A stretch of DNA of 64,000 nt from Chiayiivirga sp. (lineage in GTDB: Bacteria > Pseudomonadota > Gammaproteobacteria > Xanthomonadales > Xanthomonadaceae), in assembly GCA_022647565.1 (NCBI GenBank), contig JALCLA010000002.1, forward strand, positions 434,001-498,000. The letters run 5' to 3'. Of the stretch, positions 28,339 through 36,756 are shown piece by piece. Position 1 is the first letter of the stretch; each line of letters opens with the position of its first letter. The notes under the pieces are model-generated. The model had not been told where the DNA came from. It worked only from the letters and a program-made list of their open reading frames with translations, and did not search any database. A program made the translations under genes and the position numbers.

Positions 28339-29952
28339 ATGAGCTCCCACGTCTACGACTACATCGTCATCGGAGCCGGATCGGCCGGCTGCGTACTTGC
28401 CAACCGCCTCAGCGCCGATCCGGCGATCCGCGTGCTGCTGCTCGAAGCCGGCCCGCGCGACTGGCATCCCTTCATCCACATGCCCGCGGGCGTTGCCAAA
28501 CTGGTCGGACAGAAGGGCGTGAACTGGGACTACAACACCGAACCCGAAGCGAAACTGGGCGGACGCCGCCTTTGGTGGCCGCGCGGCAAGGTGCTGGGCG
28601 GATCGAGTTCGATCAACGCCATGTGCTACATCCGCGGCCATCGCGACGACTACGACGACTGGGCGGCGCAGGGCGCGCAGGGCTGGAACTGGGATGCGGT
28701 ATTGCCCTGGTTCAAGCGCGCCGAGGCCAATACCCGCGGCGCGGACGAATGGCATGGCAGCGATGGCCCGCTGGCCGTGTCCGACCACAAGTACCGCAAT
28801 CCGCTCAGCGCGGTGTTTCTGGACGCCGCCGCCAGCGCGGGACATCGCGCCAACCCCGATTTCAACGGTGCGCAGCAGGACGGCGTCGGCTACTACCAGG
28901 TCACGCAGCGCGACGGCGCGCGCTGCTCCACCGCGGCCGGTTATCTCACCCCGATCCGTTCGCGCACCAACCTCACCGTCATCACCGGCGCGCGCGCCAA
29001 TCGCATCCTGATCGAACGCGGTCGCGCCACCGGCGTGGTGTGCAGCGTCGGCGGCGCCGCGCACGCGTACGGCGCGAGTCAGGAAGTGCTGCTCGCCGGG
29101 GGCGCGCTGAATTCGCCGCAGCTGCTGATGCTGTCCGGCATCGGACCGGCACCTGCGCTTCGCGCCCACGGCATCGAGGTGCGGGTCGACGCGCCCGGCG
29201 TCGGTGCCAACCTGCAGGATCATCTCGACATCTGCACCCTGCACCGCAGCCTGAAGCGGGTCACCTACGACCGCGTGAGCGATATCGCGGTGGCCTGGAA
29301 CTACTACGTTCACCGCAATGGCCCCGGCACCAGCAACATCGCCGAAGCCGGTGGTTTCGTGCGTTCGCGCCTGGCACCCGACGCGCGGCCCGACGTGCAG
29401 TTCCACTTCGTGCCGGCCCTGCTCGACGACCACGGTCGTCATCGCCTGGCAGGCGATGGTTACACCCTGCACGCCTGCTTCCTGCGGCCGCGGAGCCGTG
29501 GCCGGCTGGAACTGGCTTCCGCCAATCCCGGCGACAAGGTCCGCATCCACGCCGACTATCTCAGCGACGCCGAGGGCTTCGATCTGAAGATGATGCTGGA
29601 GTGCGCCCGGCTTTCGCGCGACATCCTGGCGCAGCCCGCCTTCGCACCCTACCGCGGCGAGGAAATCTTCCCCGGCGCGAACGTGCGCGACGAGGCTGGC
29701 CTGGTCGAATTCATCCGGCGCAAGGCCGAAACCGTCTACCACCCGGTCGGCACCTGCCGCATGGGCGTCGATGCCGGCGCCGTGGTTGATCCACAGTTGC
29801 GGGTGCGCGGGATCGAGAGCCTGCGCGTGGTGGATGCTTCGGTCATGCCCAGCCTGATCGGCGGCAACACCAATGCACCCACCGTGATGATCGCGGAAAG
29901 GGCCGCGGACCTGATCCTGCGCGACGCGCGCGGCGTGGTGCGGGCGGCGTGA
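28339..29952 (+). CDS. GMC-family oxidoreductase (choline dehydrogenase-like)
   Basis: 537 residues, FAD-dependent alcohol/aldehyde dehydrogenase fold. The ADP-binding loop is YIVIGAGSAGCVLANRLS, followed by GMC signature 1 (RGKVLGGSSSINAMCYIRGH), signature 2 in GALNSPQLLMLSGIGPA and the catalytic region YHPVGTCRMG. The family oxidises alcohols; the position and motifs match BetA-like and alkane-alcohol dehydrogenases equally well, so the substrate is left open. The start is ATG at 28339. Confidence 0.93.
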   Translation: MSSHVYDYIVIGAGSAGCVLANRLSADPAIRVLLLEAGPRDWHPFIHMPAGVAKLVGQKGVNWDYNTEPEAKLGGRRLWWPRGKVLGGSSSINAMCYIRGHRDDYDDWAAQGAQGWNWDAVLPWFKRAEANTRGADEWHGSDGPLAVSDHKYRNPLSAVFLDAAASAGHRANPDFNGAQQDGVGYYQVTQRDGARCSTAAGYLTPIRSRTNLTVITGARANRILIERGRATGVVCSVGGAAHAYGASQEVLLAGGALNSPQLLMLSGIGPAPALRAHGIEVRVDAPGVGANLQDHLDICTLHRSLKRVTYDRVSDIAVAWNYYVHRNGPGTSNIAEAGGFVRSRLAPDARPDVQFHFVPALLDDHGRHRLAGDGYTLHACFLRPRSRGRLELASANPGDKVRIHADYLSDAEGFDLKMMLECARLSRDILAQPAFAPYRGEEIFPGANVRDEAGLVEFIRRKAETVYHPVGTCRMGVDAGAVVDPQLRVRGIESLRVVDASVMPSLIGGNTNAPTVMIAERAADLILRDARGVVRAA

Positions 29953-29979
29953 GGCACTCGCGCCGCCACCAGCCCCCGC

Positions 29980-32139
29980 TCAGAGTCGCTGCACCCCGTT
30001 GACCACGCCAAGCCGTCGGACGCGCCGGATCACGTCGGCCAGGTGCTTCCGATGCTTCACTTCGATGTTGAAGTCCATCACCGACAGGCGCAGGTCGCGC
30101 TCGCGGTACTCGACGTTGTCGATGTTGGACTCGGCTTCCGCAATCGCCGCCGCCACCTGGGCCAGCACGCCCGGCTTGTTCTCCACTTCCACCCGCAGCG
30201 CCGCGCGATAGTCGCCCTGGACGCTGCGATCCCAGGCGATCGGCACGCAACGCTCCGGTGACTTGCGGTACTCGGCCACGTTCGGACATTCGAGGCGGTG
30301 CACCACGACGCCCTTGCCCGACGACAGGAAGCCCATGATCTCGTCACCCGGGATCGGATGGCAGCAGTTCGCGAAGCTGAGTACGCCGCGCTCGGCACCG
30401 CTGATGAGGATCTTCTCGCTCATCGGGCCAGGCTTGTTCGACACGCTCCCGCCCTGTGCCTGGGTCAGGGCCTGCGCCACCTGCTGCGGCATGCGGTTGC
30501 CGAGCGCCACCTCCGCCAGCAGGTCTTCGAGCCGGCGCAGGCGGTTTTCCGCCAGATACTGCTCCAGCGTCTTTGCCGGCACGCGATCCAATGAGCTGTC
30601 GAGCGCTTCCAGCGCGCGATCGAGCATGCGATGACCCAGTTCGACCGCATCCTCGTGCTGCAGATGCTTGAGGTAGTGCCGGATCGAGGTGCGCGCCTTG
30701 CTCGACACGACGAACTCGAGCCAGCTGGGATTGGGGCTGGCCGAGGCCGCGGTGATGATTTCCACGGTCTGGCCACTGACCAGCTTGCTGCGCAAGGGCA
30801 CCAGCTTCTTGTCGACGCGCGCCGCCACCGCGTGATCGCCGACGTCGGTGTGCACGGCATAGGCGAAATCGAGCGCCGTGGCGTTGCGCGGCAGGGCCAG
30901 GATGTCTCCCTTGGGCGAGAACAGGTAGACCTCGTCCGGGAACAGGTCGACCTTGACGTTCTCGAGGAATTCCAGCGAGGAGCCGGCGAACTGCTGGGAC
31001 TCCAGCAGGTTCGTGAGCCAGGCGTGGGCCCGGCTCTGCGCGCTCGAGGGCGAGGAGCCGGTGTTCTTGTAGACCCAGTGCGCCGCAATGCCGCGTTCGG
31101 CCACGAGGTCCATGTCCTCGGTGCGGATCTGCACTTCGATCGGCGAGCCGAACGGCGAGAACAGCACGGTGTGCAGCGACTGGTAGCCGTTTGCCTTGGG
31201 GATGGCGATGAAGTCGCGGAAGCGCGCGTCGAGCGGCTTGTAGAGCGAGTGCACCGCGCCCAGTGCGTGATAGCACTCCATCACGGTGGGCACCACGACG
31301 CGGAAGCCGAACACATCCATCACCTGGTCGAGCGACTTCTGCTCGCTCTTCATCTTGATGTAGATGCTGAAAGGCGACTTCACCCGGCCCACGAGCCGGT
31401 TCGGCAGGCCTTCCTGCGCCAGCTTCTGCGCCAGTGCCGCTTCGATCTTGGCCATCGCTTCACGCCGCAATACCGGCTGCGCCGCGATTCGCCTGGCCAG
31501 GACCGCGTGGCGAATCGGATACAGGGCCTTGAAGCCCAGGTCCTGCAGCTCCGCCTTTATCTTGTTCATGCCAAGGCGCTGCGCGATCGGCGCATAAATG
31601 TCGAGCGTCTCGCGGGCGATGCGACGGCGCGACTCGGTGGCCATGGCATCGAGGGTGCGCATGTTGTGCAGGCGATCGGCCAGCTTGATCAGGATCACGC
31701 GCAGGTCGCGTGCCATCGCCAGAAGCATCTTGCGGAAACTCTCGGCCGCGGCCTCCTGGCGGTCACGGAAGTGCAGCTTGTCGAGCTTGGTGACGCCGTC
31801 GACCAGTTCCGCCACCGGCTCGCCGAACTCGGCCTCGATCACGCTGCGTTGCAGCGGCGTGTCCTCCAGCGCGTCATGCAGGATCGCGGCGCACAAGGTC
31901 TCCACGTCCATGCCCATCTCGGCAAGCAGGCCGGCCACCGCGAGGGGATGGGTGATGTAGGGCTCGCCGCTCTTGCGGGTCTGGCCGTGGTGCGCCGCAG
32001 CCCCGACCCGGTAGGCACGGCGCACGCGTTCAACCTGCTCGGGCGCAAGATAAGCATCGAGGCGGCTGGCGAGCAGGGCAACCTCATCCGGACACGGGTC
32101 CGGACCAGGAACCGTCAGGACGGGACTGGAAGCAGGCAT
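29980..32139 (-). CDS. spoT: Bifunctional (p)ppGpp synthetase/hydrolase SpoT
   Basis: 719 residues. The HD hydrolase domain (about 40-200) contains HDALEDTPLQ and the ITHPLAVAGLLAEMG segment; the synthetase domain (about 230-350) has VMDVFGFRVVVP and AIPKANGYQSLHT; a TGS domain (about 390-450) and a C-terminal ACT domain (LRVEVENKPGVLAQVAAAI) follow. It controls the stringent alarmone. Intact HD residues suggest hydrolase activity, as in SpoT. It is downstream of rpoZ and gmk, the common operon order, but a 273-bp gap with repeats separates it from rpoZ. Confidence 0.97.
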   Translation of the reverse strand: MPASSPVLTVPGPDPCPDEVALLASRLDAYLAPEQVERVRRAYRVGAAAHHGQTRKSGEPYITHPLAVAGLLAEMGMDVETLCAAILHDALEDTPLQRSVIEAEFGEPVAELVDGVTKLDKLHFRDRQEAAAESFRKMLLAMARDLRVILIKLADRLHNMRTLDAMATESRRRIARETLDIYAPIAQRLGMNKIKAELQDLGFKALYPIRHAVLARRIAAQPVLRREAMAKIEAALAQKLAQEGLPNRLVGRVKSPFSIYIKMKSEQKSLDQVMDVFGFRVVVPTVMECYHALGAVHSLYKPLDARFRDFIAIPKANGYQSLHTVLFSPFGSPIEVQIRTEDMDLVAERGIAAHWVYKNTGSSPSSAQSRAHAWLTNLLESQQFAGSSLEFLENVKVDLFPDEVYLFSPKGDILALPRNATALDFAYAVHTDVGDHAVAARVDKKLVPLRSKLVSGQTVEIITAASASPNPSWLEFVVSSKARTSIRHYLKHLQHEDAVELGHRMLDRALEALDSSLDRVPAKTLEQYLAENRLRRLEDLLAEVALGNRMPQQVAQALTQAQGGSVSNKPGPMSEKILISGAERGVLSFANCCHPIPGDEIMGFLSSGKGVVVHRLECPNVAEYRKSPERCVPIAWDRSVQGDYRAALRVEVENKPGVLAQVAAAIAEAESNIDNVEYRERDLRLSVMDFNIEVKHRKHLADVIRRVRRLGVVNGVQRL

Positions 32140-32201
32140 GCGGCCAGCCTACGCAGGCGGCGCGGCGCGGGCAATGGTCACGCTGAACGGTATCCCGTCT
32201 C

Positions 32202-32272
32202 GTAGAGCGGAGCTTGCTCCGCTACGCCGATCCTCAAGCTCCAGAACGCCAGCGGAGCAAGCTCGGCTCTAC
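32202..32272. repeat. Pair of inverted GTAG-type REP elements
   Basis: GTAGAGCGGAGCTTGCTCCG begins a 22-bp unit at 32202-32223; the inverted copy is at 32251-32272 with one mismatch. Each unit is itself partly palindromic and starts with GTAG, like the SMAG repeats of Stenotrophomonas and other Xanthomonadales REPs. They lie between rpoZ and spoT and may stabilise or attenuate the mRNA. Confidence 0.8.
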
Positions 32273-32284
32273 CGGTCGCCAAGA

Positions 32285-32419
32285 ACGTCGACTCCGTCGC
32301 CGCGGCAACGACTCAGGAATGGGCGTCGGCTCAGTCGTCGCCGCGGCAACGACTCAGGAACGGGCGTCGACTCAGTCGTCGCCGCGGCAACGACTCAGGT
32401 ATGGGCGTCGACTCAGTCG
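32285..32419. repeat. 41-bp tandem repeat overlapping the 3' end of rpoZ
   Basis: Three copies of a 41-bp unit starting TCGCCGCGGCAACGACTCAG occupy 32297-32337, 32338-32378 and 32379-32419, with single-base differences; a partial copy precedes. The last unit runs into the final codons of rpoZ, so the array seems to have grown from the gene end by slippage. Confidence 0.9.
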
Positions 32420-32709
32420 TCGCCGCCCTTGGACATGTCGTCGTCGACTTCCGCGGCGGCCCACTCGAGGGCTTCGCGTTCGGCGCGTTCCCGCTCGGCC
32501 TTCTCGACCGCGTCGATCAAGGCCACATCGACCTTGCGCGCCGCAATTTCGCGCAGCGCCAGCACCGTGGGCTTGTCGCCCTGGTCGATGTTGTCGAGCG
32601 TCGTGTCGGCGCCCTTGGCCAGCTGGCGCGCGCGGCGCGAAGCCAGCAGGACGAGTTCAAAGCGGTTGTCGACCACCTCGAGGCAGTCTTCTACGGTGAC
32701 ACGTGCCAT
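32413..32709 (-). CDS. rpoZ: RNA polymerase omega subunit
   Basis: 98 residues, the usual length. [20 protein letters not shown], then [12 protein letters not shown] and [15 protein letters not shown] are the conserved omega core. It aids assembly of RNA polymerase and is part of the ppGpp-binding site in proteobacteria. The C-terminal acidic tail ([10 protein letters not shown]) overlaps the tandem repeat. Located between gmk and spoT in the standard order. Confidence 0.97.
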   Translation of the reverse strand: MARVTVEDCLEVVDNRFELVLLASRRARQLAKGADTTLDNIDQGDKPTVLALREIAARKVDVALIDAVEKAERERAEREALEWAAAEVDDDMSKGGDD

Positions 32710-32845
32710 GGGTTACCTCGGTGTGCCAAGTCGGACGTGACCGGCAGGGCCGCGGATTCTACGTGCCGGGCCCGCCTCGGGGCAAGAAAACGTGGAAAAT
32801 TCCGCGTCTCACCCTTTATATTTCAATTGGTTGCAATGTGCCTGC

Positions 32846-33457
32846 TTAGCCGAGCAGGTGTTCGATCAGTGCCGCGTGCCGCTCCGCCTGCGCCGCGCGC
32901 CGCAAGCGGTGCGCCACGAAGATGGCGCGCAACTCGGCGGCGGCGGCATCGAAGTGCTCGTTCACGATCACGTAGTCGAACTCGCCGTAGTGGCTCATCT
33001 CCTCGCGCGCGGCGGCGAGGCGCTGTGCAATCACGGCCTCGCTGTCCTGGCCGCGGTTGCGCATGCGGGTTTCGAGCGCATCGCGCGACGGCGGCAGGAT
33101 GAAGACGCTGACCGCGTCCGGCATCGTCTCGCGCACCTGGCGCGCGCCCTGCCAGTCGATCTCGAGCAGCACGTCCTTGCCGGCCGCGAGCTGCGGCGCC
33201 ACCGACTGCCGCGCCGTGCCCTTGTAGTCGCCATGCACCAGAGCGTGTTCGAAGAAGTCGCCGGCCGCGATCATGCGCTCGAACTCGTCGCGGCTGACGA
33301 AATGGTAATGCTGCGCATGACGCTCGCCGGGACGCGGCGCGCGTGAGGTGAACGAGATCGACAGCGCAATGCCAGGCTCGCGCGCCAGCACCGTATTCAC
33401 CAGGCTGGATTTGCCTGCCCCCGAGGGCGCCGCAACGATGAACAGAGTGCCTTTCAT
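32846..33457 (-). CDS. gmk: Guanylate kinase
   Basis: 203 residues. The P-loop is APSGAGKSSLVNTVL; SFTSRAPRPGERHAQHYHF is the conserved GMP-binding region. It phosphorylates GMP to GDP. First of the gmk-rpoZ-spoT genes. The usual upstream neighbour yicC lies 22 kb away on the far side of the integrated element. About 170 bp upstream lacks genes and presumably holds its own promoter. Confidence 0.97.
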   Translation of the reverse strand: MKGTLFIVAAPSGAGKSSLVNTVLAREPGIALSISFTSRAPRPGERHAQHYHFVSRDEFERMIAAGDFFEHALVHGDYKGTARQSVAPQLAAGKDVLLEIDWQGARQVRETMPDAVSVFILPPSRDALETRMRNRGQDSEAVIAQRLAAAREEMSHYGEFDYVIVNEHFDAAAAELRAIFVAHRLRRAAQAERHAALIEHLLG

Positions 33458-33626
33458 ACGAGCTTGAACCTGGCCCCGCTACGCGGCCACGAAGCCGCAA
33501 TGAAGTAAGCGTTTCAGCACAACAGGTGCGGCGCTGAGCGCTGGACCTGCGTCACCCGTCCGCGGGCGACTTCGCAGGCGGCAGTATAGCGACCACGCGA
33601 CCACGCACTCCGCGTCTGTCCGAGAA

Positions 33627-34046
33627 TCAATCCGCGGTTCGATCCGCACCTGCGAGCTGTTCGGTCTGCCTGGGCAGACACAGGAAGAACAGCCATAGCA
33701 GTCCGGTGGTAGCCAGAATGGAGGCAGGCGCCTCAGCCGCGTTGCCGGGCTCGAGAAACGCCATGCACACCGGCCACCAGCTCGCATGGCCTGCGCTGCC
33801 CAGGTCAACGGGCGACCAGAACACCGCGACCACCGCGCACCTGACCAACTGCCTCAACCAGCGCCAATCGATCAACCTGGTCACAAACCACGTCATCGCA
33901 AAGATCGCGGCGAACAGTGTTCCGAACAGTGCGTAAAGGATGAAGGGCAATTTCGAATAGTCGGAAGCCATCACTGGCGACGACACGAGCAGCAGCACGG
34001 CGCCCGACCGAGCGGCGAATCGTGCAGCCCTGCTCATGCGCGGCAC
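33627..34046 (-). CDS. Small membrane protein, unknown
   Basis: 139 residues with a possible signal or first helix (FAARSGAVLLLVSSPVMA) and two further hydrophobic helices (FILYALFGTLFAAIFAMTWFV, ILATTGLLWLFFLCL). No family recognised. It follows the gene at 34050 by three bases and probably forms a pair with it. The pair sits between gmk and the left element border and could be host or element DNA. Confidence 0.6.
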   Translation of the reverse strand: MPRMSRAARFAARSGAVLLLVSSPVMASDYSKLPFILYALFGTLFAAIFAMTWFVTRLIDWRWLRQLVRCAVVAVFWSPVDLGSAGHASWWPVCMAFLEPGNAAEAPASILATTGLLWLFFLCLPRQTEQLAGADRTAD

Positions 34047-34049
34047 ACG

Positions 34050-34433
34050 CTAGAAATCGCCATGCACAAGGATCAAGAGGTGACAAAGGATGGCCCCCGC
34101 CCAGGCTGCGCGGAACATCCTCCAGCGATCCGCTCCCCGCTGCCGCCACTCGGGCACCAGACGAATGGCGTCAACAATGGCAGCACCGGGCGCAACCCAA
34201 AGACCGAGGTTGGCCACCAGAAAAACGATCACGAACTTCTCGCCGTAATGCCAGGACGAATCCAGCCACGACTCCGGCAGCAACCAGACCCCGGCGACCG
34301 CCGCCAGCAGGCCGAGCCGCCATGCGATTCCCCAACAGGTGGGCCCGGAAGGCAACGGCACGCGTCCGCTCGGCTTGATGCCTGCTTCCGGCCCTGGCGC
34401 CGTCGGCACCAGATTGTGATTCTCAGTCGTCAA
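34050..34433 (-). CDS. Small membrane protein, unknown
   Basis: 127 residues with two or three hydrophobic segments (GIAWRLGLLAAVAGVWLL, FVIVFLVANLGLWVAPGAAI, AAWAGAILCHLLILVHG). No motif that gives a function. Likely co-transcribed with the protein at 33627-34046. Confidence 0.6.
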   Translation of the reverse strand: MTTENHNLVPTAPGPEAGIKPSGRVPLPSGPTCWGIAWRLGLLAAVAGVWLLPESWLDSSWHYGEKFVIVFLVANLGLWVAPGAAIVDAIRLVPEWRQRGADRWRMFRAAWAGAILCHLLILVHGDF

Positions 34434-34751
34434 GGCATCACCTGCGCATGTGCAACCATCAAGTCCCGAAGCGAGCCTGTCATGCCAAGCGACCGCCGCT
34501 GCCTCGATGAGGACGCTACTCGAGGTTGAACCTATACCGTCAGTGCGGGCTTAAAACCGCACTGAATCAAGGTTTCGCCCATTGCGCTTCGCCAATGGGT
34601 ACAAGTATGGGTACACGTCTCGCAGGAGTGTGGCTTCATGGTCGGGAGTATAGCGACCCGGACGGCGCGGCCCTTGATGGGAGTGACAGATTCCTACGTT
34701 GCGCTCCTCAACTATGCGGTACACCCTTCTCCGCAGCGACATGGGGGAGGA
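34434..34751. other. Left border region of the integrated element
   Basis: No gene. It contains an inverted repeat CAGTGCGG/CCGCACTG (about 34541-34564), arms CCCATTG/CAATGGG (about 34578-34600) and two direct ATGGGTACA copies at 34595 and 34607, matched by similar copies at the integrase end. TCGAGGTTGAACCT at about 34520 resembles the yicC 3' end (TCGAGGTTCTGAACCT at about 56107). The exact attachment core is not identified. Confidence 0.45.
34594..34615. repeat. Left-end ATGGGTACA direct repeats
   Basis: Two copies of ATGGGTACA, 12 bp apart (34595-34603 and 34607-34615). Related copies with 13-bp spacing lie beside the integrase at 55960-55981. They look like arm-type recombinase binding sites. 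Confidence 0.5.
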
Positions 34752-35849
34752 ATGAGAATGCACTCGTCACGATCGATCTTGGGCGGCCTTGCTCTCTCCG
34801 CTGCACTGCTCGCGCTGACCTCTATGCCAACGCACGCAAAAGATTGGAGCGACCCAAACGTTCGCGCAAAGGAATTGCGCCATGACAAATGCAAGACGAC
34901 GCTAAAACGACGGCTTACGTTCGTTAAGTATTGGGGGCCAACCGCGATGACCATGGCGAACCCGACCATGTACGACGAAGACCACCTTGGGTTTTGGGGC
35001 TGGCTGCAGCTCGGAGATCTGTACTACTTCGGGTGCCCGAAGGCCAATCTAGCGCCGAACAAACAACAGGCAGCCGTCTGGTATCAAGCTGCGGCAGTAG
35101 CCCACATCGCGGAGGCGCAATACAAGCTAGGCAGGATGCTAGTGCTAGGCGATGGGATAACGGAGGACGTACAGCACGGCATCACCTGGTTGCAGTCAGC
35201 CGCGCGCGAAGGGTTTGGCCAAGCCGCCGTCGGCTTGCAGGCGCTAGGGGTTGAGCCGCCCACACCGATCTCGCCCAACAGTTATGCGGTCGCTGTCGCC
35301 AACGCGAAAGCGCAGGTTCGACAGGAGCGCGCTGAGTATTGGCGTGGGGTGATGAGCGATTTGGGGGCGCTCTCCGTCACCGTCGCTACAGCCTACGTCG
35401 CGAGTCAAGGCAATTACGTTCCGCCACCGGCGCCACGATATGCGCCACCCCCGCAACCAGCCGCCCTCAACTCGCCTCCGACTGTGGGCGCCGGATACGG
35501 GGGTATTCCCGCGATCCCCGCCATCAACTCGCTGCCGCCCATCGGCTCGAACCCCTATCGGACGCCCCCGACGCCTGCCCCCAGGGCATTCTCTCAACCG
35601 TCAACGCCGACGGTTGCCGCCGACCCAGGCTGCATAAACGACGTTCAATGTGGGGTCGGGAAGAAATGCCTCATCGGGCCGTACCAGGTGCGCGGCTACT
35701 GCGCAGTAGTCGTGAATGAGTATGGAACTCGCACCTATGACAACAGTGGTGCCGCACAGACGTGCAGGTACGACACAGACTGTTCAATTGGGTTTCGATG
35801 TGGCCGACAGCGCAGCAGCGACCTCACTGGGTTCTGCCTGAAACGGTGA
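34752..35849 (+). CDS. Secreted Sel1-repeat protein with Cys-rich C-terminus
   Basis: 365 residues. A signal peptide (SILGGLALSAALLALTSMPTHA) follows the ATG at 34752, which has a strong GGGGAGGA Shine-Dalgarno. Residues 80-165 hold Sel1-like helical repeats (AAVWYQAAAVAHIAEAQYKLGRM, GITWLQSAAREGFGQAAVGL). A Pro-rich linker follows, then a tail with eight cysteines (CINDVQCGVGKKC, YCAVV, TCRYDTDCSIGFRC, GFC). Base composition is more AT-rich than the neighbours. It lies just inside the left border and is probably element cargo rather than a phage structural gene. Confidence 0.8.
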   Translation: MRMHSSRSILGGLALSAALLALTSMPTHAKDWSDPNVRAKELRHDKCKTTLKRRLTFVKYWGPTAMTMANPTMYDEDHLGFWGWLQLGDLYYFGCPKANLAPNKQQAAVWYQAAAVAHIAEAQYKLGRMLVLGDGITEDVQHGITWLQSAAREGFGQAAVGLQALGVEPPTPISPNSYAVAVANAKAQVRQERAEYWRGVMSDLGALSVTVATAYVASQGNYVPPPAPRYAPPPQPAALNSPPTVGAGYGGIPAIPAINSLPPIGSNPYRTPPTPAPRAFSQPSTPTVAADPGCINDVQCGVGKKCLIGPYQVRGYCAVVVNEYGTRTYDNSGAAQTCRYDTDCSIGFRCGRQRSSDLTGFCLKR

Positions 35850-35855
35850 CGGTCT

Positions 35856-36392
35856 CTACGCCGGCCACTCCATCTTGATCCCCAGCTTTGCCGCCAACTC
35901 CAGCGCGTGCCGCTTGCGCTCGTCCGGGGACAATACCGATAGCTCCTCGGTCTGCAGCGGACCGCCGTTCGCGCCGGTCAATTCCTGGTGCAGGCGATCG
36001 CCGTAGCGCTTTGGGTCCCACTTCGCCAGAAGCTTGAGGCGGGTTTCGACGCGAAGACGGCTGCGCTGGATCGCCTCGTTGTCGACCCGCTCACGGCCTT
36101 CGCTGTCCGTTGCTCGGTCGCTCGTGGCGTCATCGGCAATGCGCAGTGCATCGAGCGCGATCTGGTCGAACCCCGCCTCGCGCGCGCGCGCGAATCGTCC
36201 GGAAATGTCCTTGTCGGCGGACTGCCAGTCATAGACCGTGCTGAGCCCCGGCATGCCTTTGTCGCGGCATATTTGCGCCAGCGGTTCGCCGACCGACAGG
36301 CGCTCGCAGATTCGGTCGACCAGATCGCTCGTGTACAGCGTCGGGCGTCCCACGGGGCGCTTGGTCGCAGGTGTAGCCTCACGGCGAGCCAT
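35856..36392 (-). CDS. Terminase small subunit-like DNA-binding protein
   Basis: 178 residues. GRPTLYTSDLVDRICERLSV, then PLAQICRDKGMPGLSTVYDW is the helix-turn-helix typical of Sf6-type small terminase proteins. In phages TerS recognises the pac site for packaging. No large terminase accompanies it. In satellites a TerS alone can redirect helper packaging; whether this one does is inference. Last gene of the leftward operon. Confidence 0.75.
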   Translation of the reverse strand: MARREATPATKRPVGRPTLYTSDLVDRICERLSVGEPLAQICRDKGMPGLSTVYDWQSADKDISGRFARAREAGFDQIALDALRIADDATSDRATDSEGRERVDNEAIQRSRLRVETRLKLLAKWDPKRYGDRLHQELTGANGGPLQTEELSVLSPDERKRHALELAAKLGIKMEWPA

Positions 36393-36756
36393 TCAGCCCT
36401 CCTTGTCGCAACCGTGCGGCACTGTCCCACGCGAGCCGCGCCTGGTCCTGCGCCTGCAAAGCGAGCCGCATGAGGTCCTGCCCCGACCTGGGCCGACCTG
36501 CATCGAACTTTGCGGCAGCCTGCGCCGCCAGTCGCTGGAACATGGCATCGAGCAAGTGGGCGTGTGCCGTCAGCGCTTCCAGCCCACGCGACAGATCCCC
36601 GCTGGCGACCTGATTCGCCTGTTGCCGCAGCTCAGTAAACAGGCCGGCGAGTTGGTCGTCGCCATGGCGGCCCCACCAAAGCAGGTTCTCAGCCGCGCGC
36701 ACCACCGGGGATGCACTCAGCGCACTGATCGTCATTTCGACACGCTTGTTACTCAT
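36379..36756 (-). CDS. Small helical element protein, unknown
   Basis: 125 residues, all-helical and charged (GLFTELRQQANQVASGDLSR, LDAMFQRLAAQAAAKFDAGR). No known domain. Overlaps its neighbours on both sides by a few bases to about 14 bp, so it is translated with the TerS-like and polyvalent genes. Confidence 0.65.
   Translation of the reverse strand: MSNKRVEMTISALSASPVVRAAENLLWWGRHGDDQLAGLFTELRQQANQVASGDLSRGLEALTAHAHLLDAMFQRLAAQAAAKFDAGRPRSGQDLMRLALQAQDQARLAWDSAARLRQGGLNGSP

Noticed and set aside
32297..32419. Possible CRISPR array
   Set aside because: The 41-bp units are directly adjacent with no spacers, so this is a tandem repeat.
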